From Brassicibacter mesophilus (GTDB taxonomy: Bacteria; Bacillota; Clostridia; Tissierellales; Proteiniboraceae), in the NCBI RefSeq assembly GCF_050433385.1, contig NZ_JBNPXI010000030.1:1-47363 (forward strand): 47,363 nt of DNA, given 5' to 3'. The notes below the pieces were generated by a model that was given only the letters and a program-made list of their open reading frames with translations, had not been told where the DNA came from and ran no database searches. A program made the position numbers and the translations under genes. Below are positions 16,887 through 25,901 of the stretch, piece by piece (within the stretch, counting starts at the first letter, position 1; the number at the start of each line of letters is the position of its first letter).

Positions 16887-17526
16887 TGATCAATCCTTAA
16901 TCAGAGAAGGCTTAAGTATGTTATTGAGCTTTTGTGATGATATTGAGATGATAGGAGAAGCATGCAATGGTAAAGAAGCGATTGAGCTTTCAGATAGATT
17001 ATCACCTGATGTTGTGCTTATGGATATTAGGATGCCTGTAATGAATGGAGTTGAAGCAACTAAGATAATCAAAGAGAAGCATCCTAATATTAAAATAATA
17101 ATATTAACTACATTCAATGAAGATGAGTACGTTTTTGAGGGACTTAAAAATGGGGCTGATGGGTATATTTTAAAAGATATTAAATCTGAGGAAATGATTA
17201 AAGGTATAAAAACAGTATATAGCGGAAATGTTCTTTTGCAGCCAGAAGTTGCAACTAGATTAGTAAAAGTATTTAATAATACAGATTTTCAGCATAGAAA
17301 TGGAATTGAAAAAGCTATTGAGATAAAGGGTGCGTTTGAAAAACTGACACCAAGAGAAACAGAGATAGCACTGCTGGTGGGCAAAGGCAAAAATAATAAA
17401 GAGATCAGTAAAGAGCTGTACATAACTGAGGGAACTGTTAAGAATCATCTATCCAAAATACTCGAAAAACTAGAGCTAGATAATAGAACCCAATTAGCCT
17501 TATATGTTAATAAAAGTAATATATGA
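16858..17526 (+). CDS. NarL/LuxR family response regulator
   Basis: A 222-residue two-domain regulator. The receiver domain has the acidic pair Asp10/Asp11, phospho-acceptor Asp56 in LMDIRMP, Thr in ILTTFNE and Lys in YILKD. The C-terminal LuxR-type DNA-binding domain reads LTPRETEIALLVGKGKNNKEISKELYITEGTVKNHLSKIL. The ATG lies inside the end of the kinase gene with GGAGCAGG upstream. The likely target is the palindrome at 13779-13798. Confidence 0.93.
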   Translation: MKKIKLMLVDDQSLIREGLSMLLSFCDDIEMIGEACNGKEAIELSDRLSPDVVLMDIRMPVMNGVEATKIIKEKHPNIKIIILTTFNEDEYVFEGLKNGADGYILKDIKSEEMIKGIKTVYSGNVLLQPEVATRLVKVFNNTDFQHRNGIEKAIEIKGAFEKLTPRETEIALLVGKGKNNKEISKELYITEGTVKNHLSKILEKLELDNRTQLALYVNKSNI

Positions 17527-17589
17527 AAATGGTTGTGAAGAGAACTAAAATGATCGTAAAAATTATATAAAAAATTGGAAAAGTATTAT

Positions 17590-17617
17590 TTGAAACATGT
17601 AAAGTATTTGATATACT
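17590..17617 (+). promoter_or_regulatory. Sigma-A type promoter with inverted repeat
   Basis: TTGAAA (17590-17595) and TATACT (17612-17617) are 16 bp apart. An inverted repeat, AAAGTAT (17601-17607) with ATACTTT (17613-17619), overlaps the -10 and may be an operator. Confidence 0.5.
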
Positions 17618-17662
17618 TTTATATGCATCAGAGCTGTCAGTTTAATTAAGGAGTGTGTTCAA

Positions 17663-18325
17663 TTGCAGAAAAATTGTTTTGTTTCATGGAGCGGAGGAAA
17701 GGATTCATGTCTTGCATTATATAAAGCTTTGGAGCAGGGATATAATCCTAAAAAGCTGTTTACCATGTTCAGCATGGAAAATGGAATAAGCTCAGCACAT
17801 AGATTGAACGAAGTTATTATTAATGCACAGGCTAATGCAATTGGAATCGAGCATGTATTAGGAAGAGCATTATTTGATGACTATGAAGAAGTATTTATTT
17901 CAAATCTTAAAGCGTTTAAAGAACAAGGCATAGACTATGGGGTTTTTGGAGATATCGACTTGGAAGAACATAGAGAATGGGAGAATAAAGTATGCCAAAG
18001 AGCTTCTATTATTTCAGTTTTACCACTATGGCAGAGTAATAGAAGGGATATTGTAAAAGAGTTTTTAGAGCTAGGCTTTAAGGCAAAAATAGTAGTAGTT
18101 AATACTGCTATGCTTGATGCCAAGTTTTTAGGACATGATTTAAGCTATTCATTGATGAGAGAAATTGAAGAATACGGTGCAGATGTGTGTGGTGAGAATG
18201 GCGAGTACCATACAGTAGTATATGATGGTCCAATTTTTAAACATTCCATTGATTTGATATGTGGTAGAGACATAATACCCATTGGAGAAAAATGGGCTCA
18301 AATTGAGGTGGAAATCAAAATATAA
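17663..18325 (+). CDS. Dph6-like PP-loop ATP pyrophosphatase (diphthine-ammonia ligase family)
   Basis: A 220-residue adenylating enzyme of the adenine-nucleotide alpha-hydrolase superfamily. The P-loop SGGKDS is at residues 10-15. The C-terminal half has GVFGDIDLEEHREW, LGHDLSYSLM and GADVCGENGEYHTVVYDGP, the signature of the Dph6/MJ0570 family. Bacteria do not make diphthamide, so the acceptor substrate here is unknown. A TTG start at 17663 has AAGGAG nine bases upstream. It is convergent with the glycosylase gene, only 11 bp away. Confidence 0.85.
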   Translation: MQKNCFVSWSGGKDSCLALYKALEQGYNPKKLFTMFSMENGISSAHRLNEVIINAQANAIGIEHVLGRALFDDYEEVFISNLKAFKEQGIDYGVFGDIDLEEHREWENKVCQRASIISVLPLWQSNRRDIVKEFLELGFKAKIVVVNTAMLDAKFLGHDLSYSLMREIEEYGADVCGENGEYHTVVYDGPIFKHSIDLICGRDIIPIGEKWAQIEVEIKI

Positions 18326-18336
18326 GGATAAAATTG

Positions 18337-18948
18337 CTAAAGGACACTAACATATTTGTTGCCTTTAATATAATACCTCCAAAGATAATCTTTTGCTTCT
18401 TCAGCGTAATCTATTCCTATTCGTTTAGATTCGACTATTTCAAACTTTTCTTCTTTACCATAGCATATATAAAGCTTATCTCCTGTCAAATCTTCGCCAT
18501 TCATTTCTCGTGTAATCTCAAACGCCTGGCATAGTTTTCCAGGACCATTAGTTAGACCTATAACTTGCTTATTTTTCAACTGGTTAAGTGGTATATCAAA
18601 TCTATTTAATGCCATTTTTCCAAGACCCTCGACAGGTTCTAGTGCTCTTACAAGAACTGCTTGGGCTATTTCCTTTTCAGCTGCTACTACGTTAAAACAG
18701 TTATACATGCCATATATTATATAAACATAAGCATGCCCTTCTTCTCCATACATTACTTCTGTTCTAGGGGTTCTTCTGCCGTTGTAAGTATGAGCTGCTT
18801 TATCTTTAAACCCCATATATGCTTCTGTTTCAACTATTTTTGCAACTAATTTTTCTGTATTAGTATCATATACTAAATATTTCCCTAGCAAATCTTTTGC
18901 TAAATCTATTGAATTCTTTTTATAAAAACCTCTTTTTAATTTTTCCAC
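18337..18948 (-). CDS. 3-methyladenine DNA glycosylase (AAG/MPG family)
   Basis: A 203-residue alkyl-base excision enzyme. Family blocks are in order: LAKDLLGKYLVY, the catalytic-Glu block VETEAYMGFKDKAAHTYNG, RTEVMYGEEGHAYVYIIYGMYNCFN, AVLVRALEP and LTNGPGKLCQAF. It removes 3-methyladenine and related lesions. Length is typical. It lies alone on the minus strand. Confidence 0.95.
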   Translation of the reverse strand: MEKLKRGFYKKNSIDLAKDLLGKYLVYDTNTEKLVAKIVETEAYMGFKDKAAHTYNGRRTPRTEVMYGEEGHAYVYIIYGMYNCFNVVAAEKEIAQAVLVRALEPVEGLGKMALNRFDIPLNQLKNKQVIGLTNGPGKLCQAFEITREMNGEDLTGDKLYICYGKEEKFEIVESKRIGIDYAEEAKDYLWRYYIKGNKYVSVL

Positions 18949-19145
18949 ATAGAATTTCCTTCCTACTATTATATTTTAACTTGAAATATTTGACTTGCGA
19001 AGTACAGTATTAGTTTATATAGCTATTATAACATTTTAGTATTTAAAATATTAATGAACATAAATATGTTAGGTGATATAATGAAAAATAAATACAAATA
19101 AAATAGAAAATACGTCTATACATTAATAACAAAAGGAGGTTTTTC

Positions 19146-19643
19146 ATGATCAAGCTTGAAGGAATCGAAAGGATGAATGACAAACAAAAACTTGAGTATT
19201 TGCTTCTTACTCTTGAAGGACAATTAAGCTCAGAAAGAGATGTGTTAGCAAATCTTTCAAATGCCTCTGCTTTAATATATGCTATTATAGATAGACTTAA
19301 CTGGGCAGGCTTTTATTTTATGAGAGGAGAAGAATTAGTGCTCGGTCCTTTCCAAGGACGTCCTGCATGTAACAGAATAAAGATTGGTTCTGGAGTCTGT
19401 GGTACTGCTGCAAGTACGAGGAAAACTCAAGTAATTCTAAATGTACATGATTTTCCAGGACATATAGCTTGCGACACAGCATCAAATTCTGAACTTGTAG
19501 TACCTATTGTGAAGGATAATAAACTAATAGGGGTACTGGATCTAGATAGTCCAGAGCTAGAGAGATTCACTGAGTTTGAAGCTAAATATTTTGAAAGATT
19601 CGTCGAAAAGTTGAACAAATATTTGAATTGGAATGAAGTATAA
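19146..19643 (+). CDS. Free methionine-(R)-sulfoxide reductase (GAF domain, YebR type)
   Basis: A 165-residue single GAF-domain protein. LNWAGFYFM, LVLGPFQGRPACNRIKIGSGVCGTAA and HIACDTASNSELVVPI hold the three cysteines used by fRMsr enzymes to reduce free methionine-R-sulfoxide, with LIGVLDLDSPELERF at the end. AAGGAGG lies six bases before the ATG. A second ATG at 19173 (MNDKQK) is possible, but without a better ribosome site. Confidence 0.9.
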   Translation: MIKLEGIERMNDKQKLEYLLLTLEGQLSSERDVLANLSNASALIYAIIDRLNWAGFYFMRGEELVLGPFQGRPACNRIKIGSGVCGTAASTRKTQVILNVHDFPGHIACDTASNSELVVPIVKDNKLIGVLDLDSPELERFTEFEAKYFERFVEKLNKYLNWNEV

Positions 19644-19726
19644 AATATATCTCAATAAAACTTAAGTTAATCTATGTGATATGATAATATAAATATATAG
19701 AAAATATTATAATTGGAGTTGAGATC

Positions 19727-20884
19727 ATGAAGTACATACTAAAAGGGAAAGAAATTTTTTTGGAGAACAAAATAATAAATAATGGACGAGTTGTTATAAA
19801 TAATGGTGTTATTGAACAAATAATTGAGGAAGATATTAGTATATACGAAGATGAAATAGACTTAAGTATGTATAAAATACTCCCGGGATTTATCGATATT
19901 CATGTTCATGGTGGAAATGGCTATGATACAATGGATGGAAAGTATGAATCTATTAATGAAATTTCAAAGTACGTTAGTAAAAATGGAGTAACTGGATTCT
20001 TACCTACAACAGTTACAGCGAAATGGGAAAAGATAATAAATGCAATAAAGGCTGTAGACGATGCCATGAAAACTGGTGTTGAAGGTGCTGAAATTCTTGG
20101 ATCATATATTGAAGGGCCATTTATATCAAAAGACCAAAAAGGGGCTCATCCAGAGGAGTATATTTTACCAATAGATATTTATAAAGCTAAAGAAATAGTG
20201 GAAGCTGCTCCTGCAGCAGTGAAGGTTGTTGCTATCGCGCCTGAAAAGGAAAATGCAATAGAGCTGATTAAAATGCTAAAATCACATAATATAAAAGTAT
20301 CAATTGGACATTCTAATGCATCATATGAGGAGACAATTCTTGCTATAGAAAATGGTGCAGATATTGCAATACACACATTTAATGCTATGAAAGGCTTACA
20401 TCATAGAGAACCTGGTACAGTAGGAGCTGTGCTTAGCAATGATAAAATATATAGTGAACTTATTTCTGATACAATCCATGTACATCCAGCGGTAATGAAA
20501 ATACTTGTAAAATGCAAAGGCTTAGATAAGGTATGTTTAATAACTGACTGCATGATGGCTGGTGGACTAGATGATGGACAGTATCAATTAGGTGAGTTAG
20601 CGGTTACAGTTAAAGATTCTATAGCTAGAATAGATAGTGGATCGCTAGCAGGAAGTACTTTAAGATTAATAGATGCTATAAAAAACATGATAAATAAAGT
20701 GGAAATAAGTCCTGTAGATGCAGTGAACATGGCTTCAATTGTTCCTGCCAGCATTCTTGGTATGGACAATACAGTTGGAAGTATACAAGAAGGTAAGAAA
20801 GCAAATTTTGCAATAATTGATGATGAATATAACGTTGTTATGACTATAGTAAATGGCAAAATCGTATATAATAGCTTTGAATAG
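19727..20884 (+). CDS. nagA: N-acetylglucosamine-6-phosphate deacetylase
   Basis: A 385-residue amidohydrolase. GFIDIHVHGGNGYDTMDG, SYIEGPFISKDQKGAHP, SIGHSNASYEE, AIHTFNAMKGLHHREPG and CLITDCMMAGG hold the metal- and substrate-binding residues of NagA. It converts GlcNAc-6-P to glucosamine-6-P and acetate in amino-sugar recycling. No nagB or amino-sugar PTS lies next to it. A GGAGTTGAG ribosome site precedes the ATG. Confidence 0.95.
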   Translation: MKYILKGKEIFLENKIINNGRVVINNGVIEQIIEEDISIYEDEIDLSMYKILPGFIDIHVHGGNGYDTMDGKYESINEISKYVSKNGVTGFLPTTVTAKWEKIINAIKAVDDAMKTGVEGAEILGSYIEGPFISKDQKGAHPEEYILPIDIYKAKEIVEAAPAAVKVVAIAPEKENAIELIKMLKSHNIKVSIGHSNASYEETILAIENGADIAIHTFNAMKGLHHREPGTVGAVLSNDKIYSELISDTIHVHPAVMKILVKCKGLDKVCLITDCMMAGGLDDGQYQLGELAVTVKDSIARIDSGSLAGSTLRLIDAIKNMINKVEISPVDAVNMASIVPASILGMDNTVGSIQEGKKANFAIIDDEYNVVMTIVNGKIVYNSFE

Positions 20885-20885
20885 C

Positions 20886-20905
20886 AAAGCCCCATATGAG
20901 GCTTT
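20886..20905. terminator. Bidirectional hairpin between nagA and minus-strand gene
   Basis: AAAGCC (20886-20891) pairs with GGCTTT (20900-20905) and the inner bases extend the dyad to 20 nt with two wobble pairs. T tracts are weak on both sides. Confidence 0.5.
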
Positions 20906-21109
20906 AGTCCTTATTTTCAGTATCATTCTTTTTGTTCTCATTGTCACCTTCTAGTAATCCTATTTCTAAATCCATATAATTTATCTTATTAAAGAGTATT
21001 TTTGTTTTCTCAATGCGTTTTTTTTATTATCAACAGCCCTGAAAACAATATATGATGTTATAGTAATGCCTAATAAAAAATAAAGAATTAGAGAACCATT
21101 TTGTATCAA
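20904..21109 (-). pseudogene. Small membrane protein gene with a frameshift at an A8 tract
   Basis: On the minus strand a TTG at 21109 follows AAGGAGGG (21124-21117) at a 7-base spacing. The frame encodes a membrane segment (LILYFLLGITITSYIVF) and ends after 42 codons at 20981. Just after the membrane segment is a run of eight A (minus strand, about 21017-21024). Adding one A would keep the frame open through a charged tail (KKKRIEKTKILFNKINY, then DLEIGLLEGDNENKK) to a stop at 20904, next to the terminator. The intact protein would have about 68 residues. Sequencing error, true mutation and slippage cannot be told apart here. No family was recognised. Confidence 0.55.
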
Positions 21110-21178
21110 GGTCAATCCCTCCTTATATTAAGGATTGACAAATTGATTTCACTTAATACATATGAGGAAGGTGATTTT

Positions 21179-21730
21179 ATGTCTAAAGAAATGGAAGTAA
21201 AGGTGCTCAATATAGATAAAAATGAAATAGAAAATAAACTGCAGCAGATTGGAGCAAATTTGATAAAAAAAGAATATCAGATAAATACAATTTTTGATAG
21301 TAATGATAGGAAGATTAAAAAAAATAAAGAGGGATATCTGCGAATACGAGAAAGTAGAAATCTATTAACTGATGACATAGTATATATTTTTACTTTAAAG
21401 AAAAACATGTCTAAAGAATGTGTAAGGGAAAATGTTGAAATTGAAACAGAAATTCAGGATAAAGAAGCTCTTAAATCTATTTTAGAGCATCTTGATTTAT
21501 ATGTAGTTCATCAAGGAGAAAAAGAGAGAACTACGTATATGTATGATAATATACGATTCGACATAGATACATGGGATAAAGATACATATCCATATCCTTA
21601 TTTAGAAATAGAGGTTGAGAGGAAAGAAGATATAGAGAGAGCAATAGATTTGCTAAATTTGAACAAATCGGATGTTACGACTAAATCCTTAGGGCAGATC
21701 AGAATGGAATTAAATCTTGGTGACCTATAG
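21179..21730 (+). CDS. CYTH-domain protein (class IV adenylate cyclase-like)
   Basis: A 183-residue CYTH/triphosphate-tunnel protein. The ExExK signature is at the N-terminus (Glu4, Glu6, Lys8 in KEMEVKVL), followed by YLRIRES, YIFTLKK, REDVEIETE-like acidic strands, FDIDTW and YLEIEVE. Such proteins bind triphosphates or nucleotides with divalent metal; many are inorganic triphosphatases, so cyclase activity should not be assumed. GAGGAAGGTG precedes the ATG at 21179; the longer upstream frame lacks support. Confidence 0.88.
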   Translation: MSKEMEVKVLNIDKNEIENKLQQIGANLIKKEYQINTIFDSNDRKIKKNKEGYLRIRESRNLLTDDIVYIFTLKKNMSKECVRENVEIETEIQDKEALKSILEHLDLYVVHQGEKERTTYMYDNIRFDIDTWDKDTYPYPYLEIEVERKEDIERAIDLLNLNKSDVTTKSLGQIRMELNLGDL

Positions 21731-21761
21731 AATATTAAAATTAAAGAGGTGATCTATTAAT

Positions 21762-22445
21762 ATGGGCAGATATTCAAAGAACATGAAAATGCTTACACCT
21801 GAAGAAAATAGTAAACTGGGAGAATATAAAGTTTGCGTTATAGGCTGTGGAGGATTAGGTGGATATATCGTTGAAATGCTTGCAAGACTAGGAATAGGGT
21901 TTATAACTGCTGTAGATGGTGACGTTTTTGAAGAAACTAATCTTAACAGACAATTATTATCTAATATGATCACATTAGGAAAAAACAAGGCTGAAGCAGC
22001 AAAACAGCGGGTAGAAGTTGTAAATCCATTAGTTCATATAAGAAGCATTAATGAAAGAATATCTGAGAGCAACGCCCATAGTATTTTAGAAGGACATGAT
22101 GTTATTGTTGATGCAGTAGATAATATTCATACCCGCTTTCTTATCCAGAGAGAGGCTGAAAAGCTAAATACCCCATTTATTCATGGAGCAATTGCTGGCT
22201 GGTATGGACAAGTATCAACAATTCTTCCAGGAGATAATACACTAGAACATATATATCCATCAAAGGATATCAAAGGAATGGAGCAAGAATTGGGAAATCC
22301 TTCATTCACTCCTGCACTTGTTGCATCTATACAAGTAAGTGAGGTACTCAAAGTTCTTATAAATAGAGGAGAGCTGCTTAGAGGCAAAGTTTTATTAATC
22401 AATACATTTGACCAATCTTATGAGTTAATAGAAATGAATATTTGA
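21762..22445 (+). CDS. ThiF/MoeB/HesA family E1-like adenylyltransferase
   Basis: A 227-residue Rossmann-fold protein. The nucleotide loop is GCGGLGG at residues 28-34. The family Asp and Arg are in AVDGDVFEETNLNRQLL, and the second Asp in IVDAVDNIHTRFLIQ. It would adenylate the C-terminus of a ubiquitin-like sulfur carrier. The CxxC zinc pair of MoeB/ThiF is not visible, and no ThiS/MoaD-like gene is adjacent, so its partner is unknown. It follows the CYTH gene by 31 nt with AGAGGTGA as ribosome site. Confidence 0.85.
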   Translation: MGRYSKNMKMLTPEENSKLGEYKVCVIGCGGLGGYIVEMLARLGIGFITAVDGDVFEETNLNRQLLSNMITLGKNKAEAAKQRVEVVNPLVHIRSINERISESNAHSILEGHDVIVDAVDNIHTRFLIQREAEKLNTPFIHGAIAGWYGQVSTILPGDNTLEHIYPSKDIKGMEQELGNPSFTPALVASIQVSEVLKVLINRGELLRGKVLLINTFDQSYELIEMNI

Positions 22446-22535
22446 TTTATTACATGACAATCACCAATAGAGCAGTCCTGCATAAAATATAATAAAAGAT
22501 TTTGCTGATTAAAACATATAGAGGTGGTTGTTTGT

Positions 22536-23105
22536 ATGGATAATAAAATACTTAATAGCATTCAGGGAATTGCTCCATTTATCATACCTATATTTTTATT
22601 ATCATTAAGTAAAAAAGGCTTTAAGCTAGATATTAACTTAGACGAAAATTATGAGAATAAGGCTAAGATGATAGAGAACATAAGACCTTACTTCACAGAA
22701 GATGATCAAAAAATATTAGGGAAGGTACAGGACATTTTTGATATCCTAAGTAGATTTAATCGAATAATGAAGAGTGATTATGAAAGTGAAGTATCTAGCG
22801 TAGGAAGCGCAATGTCATTGATAGATAAGAAGGAAAGAATACTTACTCAGATGGCTGAATGCATGAATGGCAACAATAGACAGTTAGCAGAAAGTGTTGT
22901 AAAAACTAAACAAAATATTTTTGAAACTAAAGCAAATATAGAAAATTATTCAAAAAGTGTTTCTTCTCAGAATATAGACGGATTAACTTCAATGATTAAA
23001 TTAGCAAACTGTATAGAGCCAATCATGAGAGAAAGTGACAAGAAAAAAGTGAGGAAAATAGAAAAAATCGTACAGATAATAAATACACCAGATGAATATA
23101 TATAG
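22536..23105 (+). CDS. Hypothetical protein with N-terminal membrane segment and coiled helices
   Basis: A 189-residue protein I cannot place in a family. Residues 8-25 (IQGIAPFIIPIFLLSLSK) form one hydrophobic segment. The rest is charged and helical (about 35-180), with heptad-like stretches such as MAECMNGNNRQLAESVVKT, and ends in KKVRKIEKIVQIINTP. The ATG at 22536 has GAGGTGG at 22521-22527. The shape recalls small clostridial sporulation-associated proteins, but that is only an impression. Confidence 0.65.
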   Translation: MDNKILNSIQGIAPFIIPIFLLSLSKKGFKLDINLDENYENKAKMIENIRPYFTEDDQKILGKVQDIFDILSRFNRIMKSDYESEVSSVGSAMSLIDKKERILTQMAECMNGNNRQLAESVVKTKQNIFETKANIENYSKSVSSQNIDGLTSMIKLANCIEPIMRESDKKKVRKIEKIVQIINTPDEYI

Positions 23106-23120
23106 CAATTCGAGTGTCAT

Positions 23121-23154
23121 GATCCATCCTTATAAGGGTGGATTAATTATTTTG
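23121..23154 (+). terminator. Probable terminator
   Basis: ATCCATCC pairs with GGGTGGAT around a TTATAA loop (23122-23143), followed by TAATTATTTTG. Confidence 0.5.
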
Positions 23155-23190
23155 TAAAAATATTAATAAAACTTAACATTTTACTTGTAA

Positions 23191-23219
23191 TTGTCAAAGG
23201 AATACAAATGAATTTATAG
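23191..23219 (+). promoter_or_regulatory. Sigma-A type promoter of the M29 aminopeptidase gene
   Basis: TTGTCA (23191-23196) and TTATAG (23214-23219) are 17 bp apart, 40 bp before the start codon. Confidence 0.45.
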
Positions 23220-23258
23220 AATATTTATAATTAAATATTAATTTAAGGAGGATACAGG

Positions 23259-24380
23259 ATGAAGGATGCCAGATTACAGAAGTTAGCTCATTTACTCATA
23301 AACTATTCTTTAGGTATTAAGAAAGGGGAGTATCTACAATTAGAGGGAAACCTTATTACAGAACCATTACTTAAGGAACTATACAGAGAAGCTATTAAAG
23401 TTGGAGCATACCCTGAGATTACTCCATTTATGGATGATGCAACCGAAATACTTCTTAAAGAAGGAAATGATGATCAAATTAAGTTCATATCTCCATTGGT
23501 TAGAACAATGGTAGAGAAATATGATGCTTCAATGTATCTATTTGGTGGAACTAATACAAAATCCAGAGCTAATATAGATTCTAAAAAGATTGCTGAAAGA
23601 AGAAGAGCGCAGAGGGAAATTATTGATATATCAAACAAACGTGAAGAAGCTGGAGAGTTCAGATGGTGTCTAACACAATTCCCTACGCATTCAGATGCTC
23701 AAGAAGGTAATATGTCATTAGACGAATACGAGGACTTTGTTTTTGATGCAGGATTAATAGACAAAGAAGATCCTATTGCAGAATGGAAAAAGATATCTGA
23801 AAATCAACAAAAGGTTGTTGATTATTTAGATACAAAAAAAGAACTTCATATTATATCTAAGGATACAGATTTAAAGATGAGTATAGAAGGTAGAAAATGG
23901 ATTAACTGTGATGGGAAAGTGAACTTCCCTGATGGAGAGGTATTCACTGGGCCTGTAGAGGATTCAGTTGAAGGTCATATTAGATTCAGTTTCCCTGGTA
24001 TATACTCAGGGAAAGAAATTGAAGATATAAGGCTGACATTTGAAAAAGGAAAAGTTGTTAAAGCAGAAGCTGAAAAAGGTGAAGAGTTGCTTCATGCACT
24101 ATTAGATACAGATGAAGGTGCAAGAAGACTTGGTGAAATTGCTATCGGAACAAACTATGGAATTCAGAAGTTTACAAAGAATATGTTGTTTGATGAAAAA
24201 ATTGGAGGTACAGTACATGCGGCAATAGGTATGTCTATACCTGGTACAAATGCAAATAATGCTTCTTCAATTCATTGGGATATGTTATGCGACATGAGAG
24301 AATGTGGGAAAATATATGCTGATGGAGAGCTATTCTATGAAAATGGACAATTTTTATTTGATGTGGTTGAAAAAAAATAA
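23259..24380 (+). CDS. M29 family aminopeptidase (PepS/AmpS type)
   Basis: A 373-residue metallo-aminopeptidase. The N-terminal domain begins KLAHLLINYSLGIKKGEYLQLEG. The catalytic domain has NFPDGEVFTGPVEDSVEG with metal-ligand Glu residues, NYGIQKFTKNMLFDEKIGGTVHAAIGMS with the ligand His, and SIHWDMLCDMR with the last ligands. The length is normal for M29. It hydrolyses N-terminal residues from peptides in the cytosol. AAGGAGG precedes the ATG and a terminator follows. Two further peptidase-type genes (tldD/tldE) come next. Confidence 0.94.
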   Translation: MKDARLQKLAHLLINYSLGIKKGEYLQLEGNLITEPLLKELYREAIKVGAYPEITPFMDDATEILLKEGNDDQIKFISPLVRTMVEKYDASMYLFGGTNTKSRANIDSKKIAERRRAQREIIDISNKREEAGEFRWCLTQFPTHSDAQEGNMSLDEYEDFVFDAGLIDKEDPIAEWKKISENQQKVVDYLDTKKELHIISKDTDLKMSIEGRKWINCDGKVNFPDGEVFTGPVEDSVEGHIRFSFPGIYSGKEIEDIRLTFEKGKVVKAEAEKGEELLHALLDTDEGARRLGEIAIGTNYGIQKFTKNMLFDEKIGGTVHAAIGMSIPGTNANNASSIHWDMLCDMRECGKIYADGELFYENGQFLFDVVEKK

Positions 24381-24404
24381 TATGCTAAACATATGTATAT
24401 ACAC

Positions 24405-24436
24405 AAAAAGGATTTCGTTGAAATCCTTTTTGCTTT
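24405..24436 (+). terminator. Intrinsic terminator after M29 gene
   Basis: AAAAAGGATTTC (24405-24416) pairs with GAAATCCTTTTT (24420-24431), a 12-bp stem with a 3-nt loop and a T run. Confidence 0.85.
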
Positions 24437-24509
24437 AATAAGGTTTTTAAAGGATATTTGACTAAATTATAGAAATAAGAAAGCAGTATAGAACAAGGAG
24501 GATTTAAAA

Positions 24510-25901
24510 ATGCTTAGTAAATCAATTATTTCTGATGTAATATTTGCAGCATTATCTACAGGAGGAGACTTTGCAGAGGTTTTTATAGAAGATAGATACA
24601 ACACAGGATTATTATTAGTTGGTGGAAAAATCGAAAGTGGAATTTCGGGCAGAGATTATGGTGTTGGTATAAGAATTTTTAATGGAACAAACAGTATATA
24701 TGCATATACAAACGATTCATCAAAGGATAACCTTATTAAAATTGCAAAAGAGGCAGCAATGGCTATTGTAGGAAGTAATAAAGATTTAGTATTGAACTTT
24801 GATAAAGTTGATATTAGAAATAATCATAAGATTGAAATAATGCCAAGCAGCGTTGATAAATCAAAAAAAGTATCTCTTATGAAGCAAGCATATTTAGCTG
24901 CAAAGAATTATGATGATGTGATAAGTCAAGTTTCAGTAAGATATCTAGATCAGGAGCAGAATGTATTGATTGCAAATTCAGAAGGCTTATTTGTAGAAGA
25001 TAAAAGAGTAAGAACAAGAATGGCTATTTCCGCAGTAGCATCTAGAAACGGTGAAATGCAGACAGGGTTTTATGGGCCAGGTGCATCTATGGGATTTGAA
25101 TTCTATGATAAAATCGATATCAAAGAGTATGCAAAGGAAGCTGCAAGAATTGCAAAAACAATGGTGTATGCAGATATGTGCCCAAGTGGGAAAATGCCGG
25201 TAGTCATAGATAATAAATTTGGAGGAGTTATTTTTCATGAGGCTTGTGGACATGGGTTAGAAGCTACTTCTGTAGCAAAAAGCACTTCGGTTTTTGCAGG
25301 CAAACTAGGTGAGCAGGTTGCTTCAGATGTAGTTACAGCTATTGATGATGGAACTATTCCAAATGCATGGGGTTCTCAAAATATTGATGATGAAGGCACT
25401 AAAACAAAGAAAAATGTATTAATAGAAAATGGTATTCTAAAAGGATATATGGTTGACAAGTTAAACGGAATTAAGATGGGGGTTGAAGCTTCTGGCTCTG
25501 GTAGAAGGCAGTCATACAAATATGCTCCAACATCGAGAATGACTAATACCTATATTGCAAATGGCTCTTCTACAAGAGAAGAGATTATTTCAAATACTGA
25601 ATATGGACTTTATGCAAAATATATGGGTGGTGGCTCAGTAAATCCAGCAACAGGTGATTTTAACTTTGCTGTGATGGAAGGGTATATTATCAAAAACGGT
25701 AAGTTAGTTAAACCAGTAAGAGGTGCTACACTAATTGGTAATGGATTAGATATTCTTAAAAGAATTGATATGGTAGGAAATAATCTTGATTTTGGACAAG
25801 GTATGTGCGGTTCAATAAGTGGCTCAATACCGACTGATGTTGGACAGCCAACTATCAGAGTTCAGTCTATTACAGTTGGTGGAAGAAAGGATGATGAATA
25901 A
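24510..25901 (+). CDS. tldD: TldD-type metalloprotease subunit
   Basis: A 463-residue member of the TldD/PmbA family. The zinc motif HEACGH (HExxxH) is at residues 243-248, with GLEATSVAKS after it. Further blocks are GILKGYMVDKLNGIKMG, GSGRRQSYKYAPTSRMTNTYI and GGGSVNPATGDFNFAV. TldD is the catalytic half of a heterodimer that trims unfolded peptides, and in some bacteria matures peptide natural products. The stop codon overlaps the next start in TAATG. AAGGAGG precedes the ATG. Confidence 0.95.
   Translation: MLSKSIISDVIFAALSTGGDFAEVFIEDRYNTGLLLVGGKIESGISGRDYGVGIRIFNGTNSIYAYTNDSSKDNLIKIAKEAAMAIVGSNKDLVLNFDKVDIRNNHKIEIMPSSVDKSKKVSLMKQAYLAAKNYDDVISQVSVRYLDQEQNVLIANSEGLFVEDKRVRTRMAISAVASRNGEMQTGFYGPGASMGFEFYDKIDIKEYAKEAARIAKTMVYADMCPSGKMPVVIDNKFGGVIFHEACGHGLEATSVAKSTSVFAGKLGEQVASDVVTAIDDGTIPNAWGSQNIDDEGTKTKKNVLIENGILKGYMVDKLNGIKMGVEASGSGRRQSYKYAPTSRMTNTYIANGSSTREEIISNTEYGLYAKYMGGGSVNPATGDFNFAVMEGYIIKNGKLVKPVRGATLIGNGLDILKRIDMVGNNLDFGQGMCGSISGSIPTDVGQPTIRVQSITVGGRKDDE

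Noticed and set aside
18334..18849. Plus-strand frames opposite the glycosylase gene
   Set aside because: They are mirror frames of a clearly conserved minus-strand gene and lack ribosome sites.
20735..20947. Minus-strand 70-codon frame at the end of nagA
   Set aside because: It overlaps the conserved end of nagA and the terminator; its reading is in a different frame from the small membrane gene with the good ribosome site.
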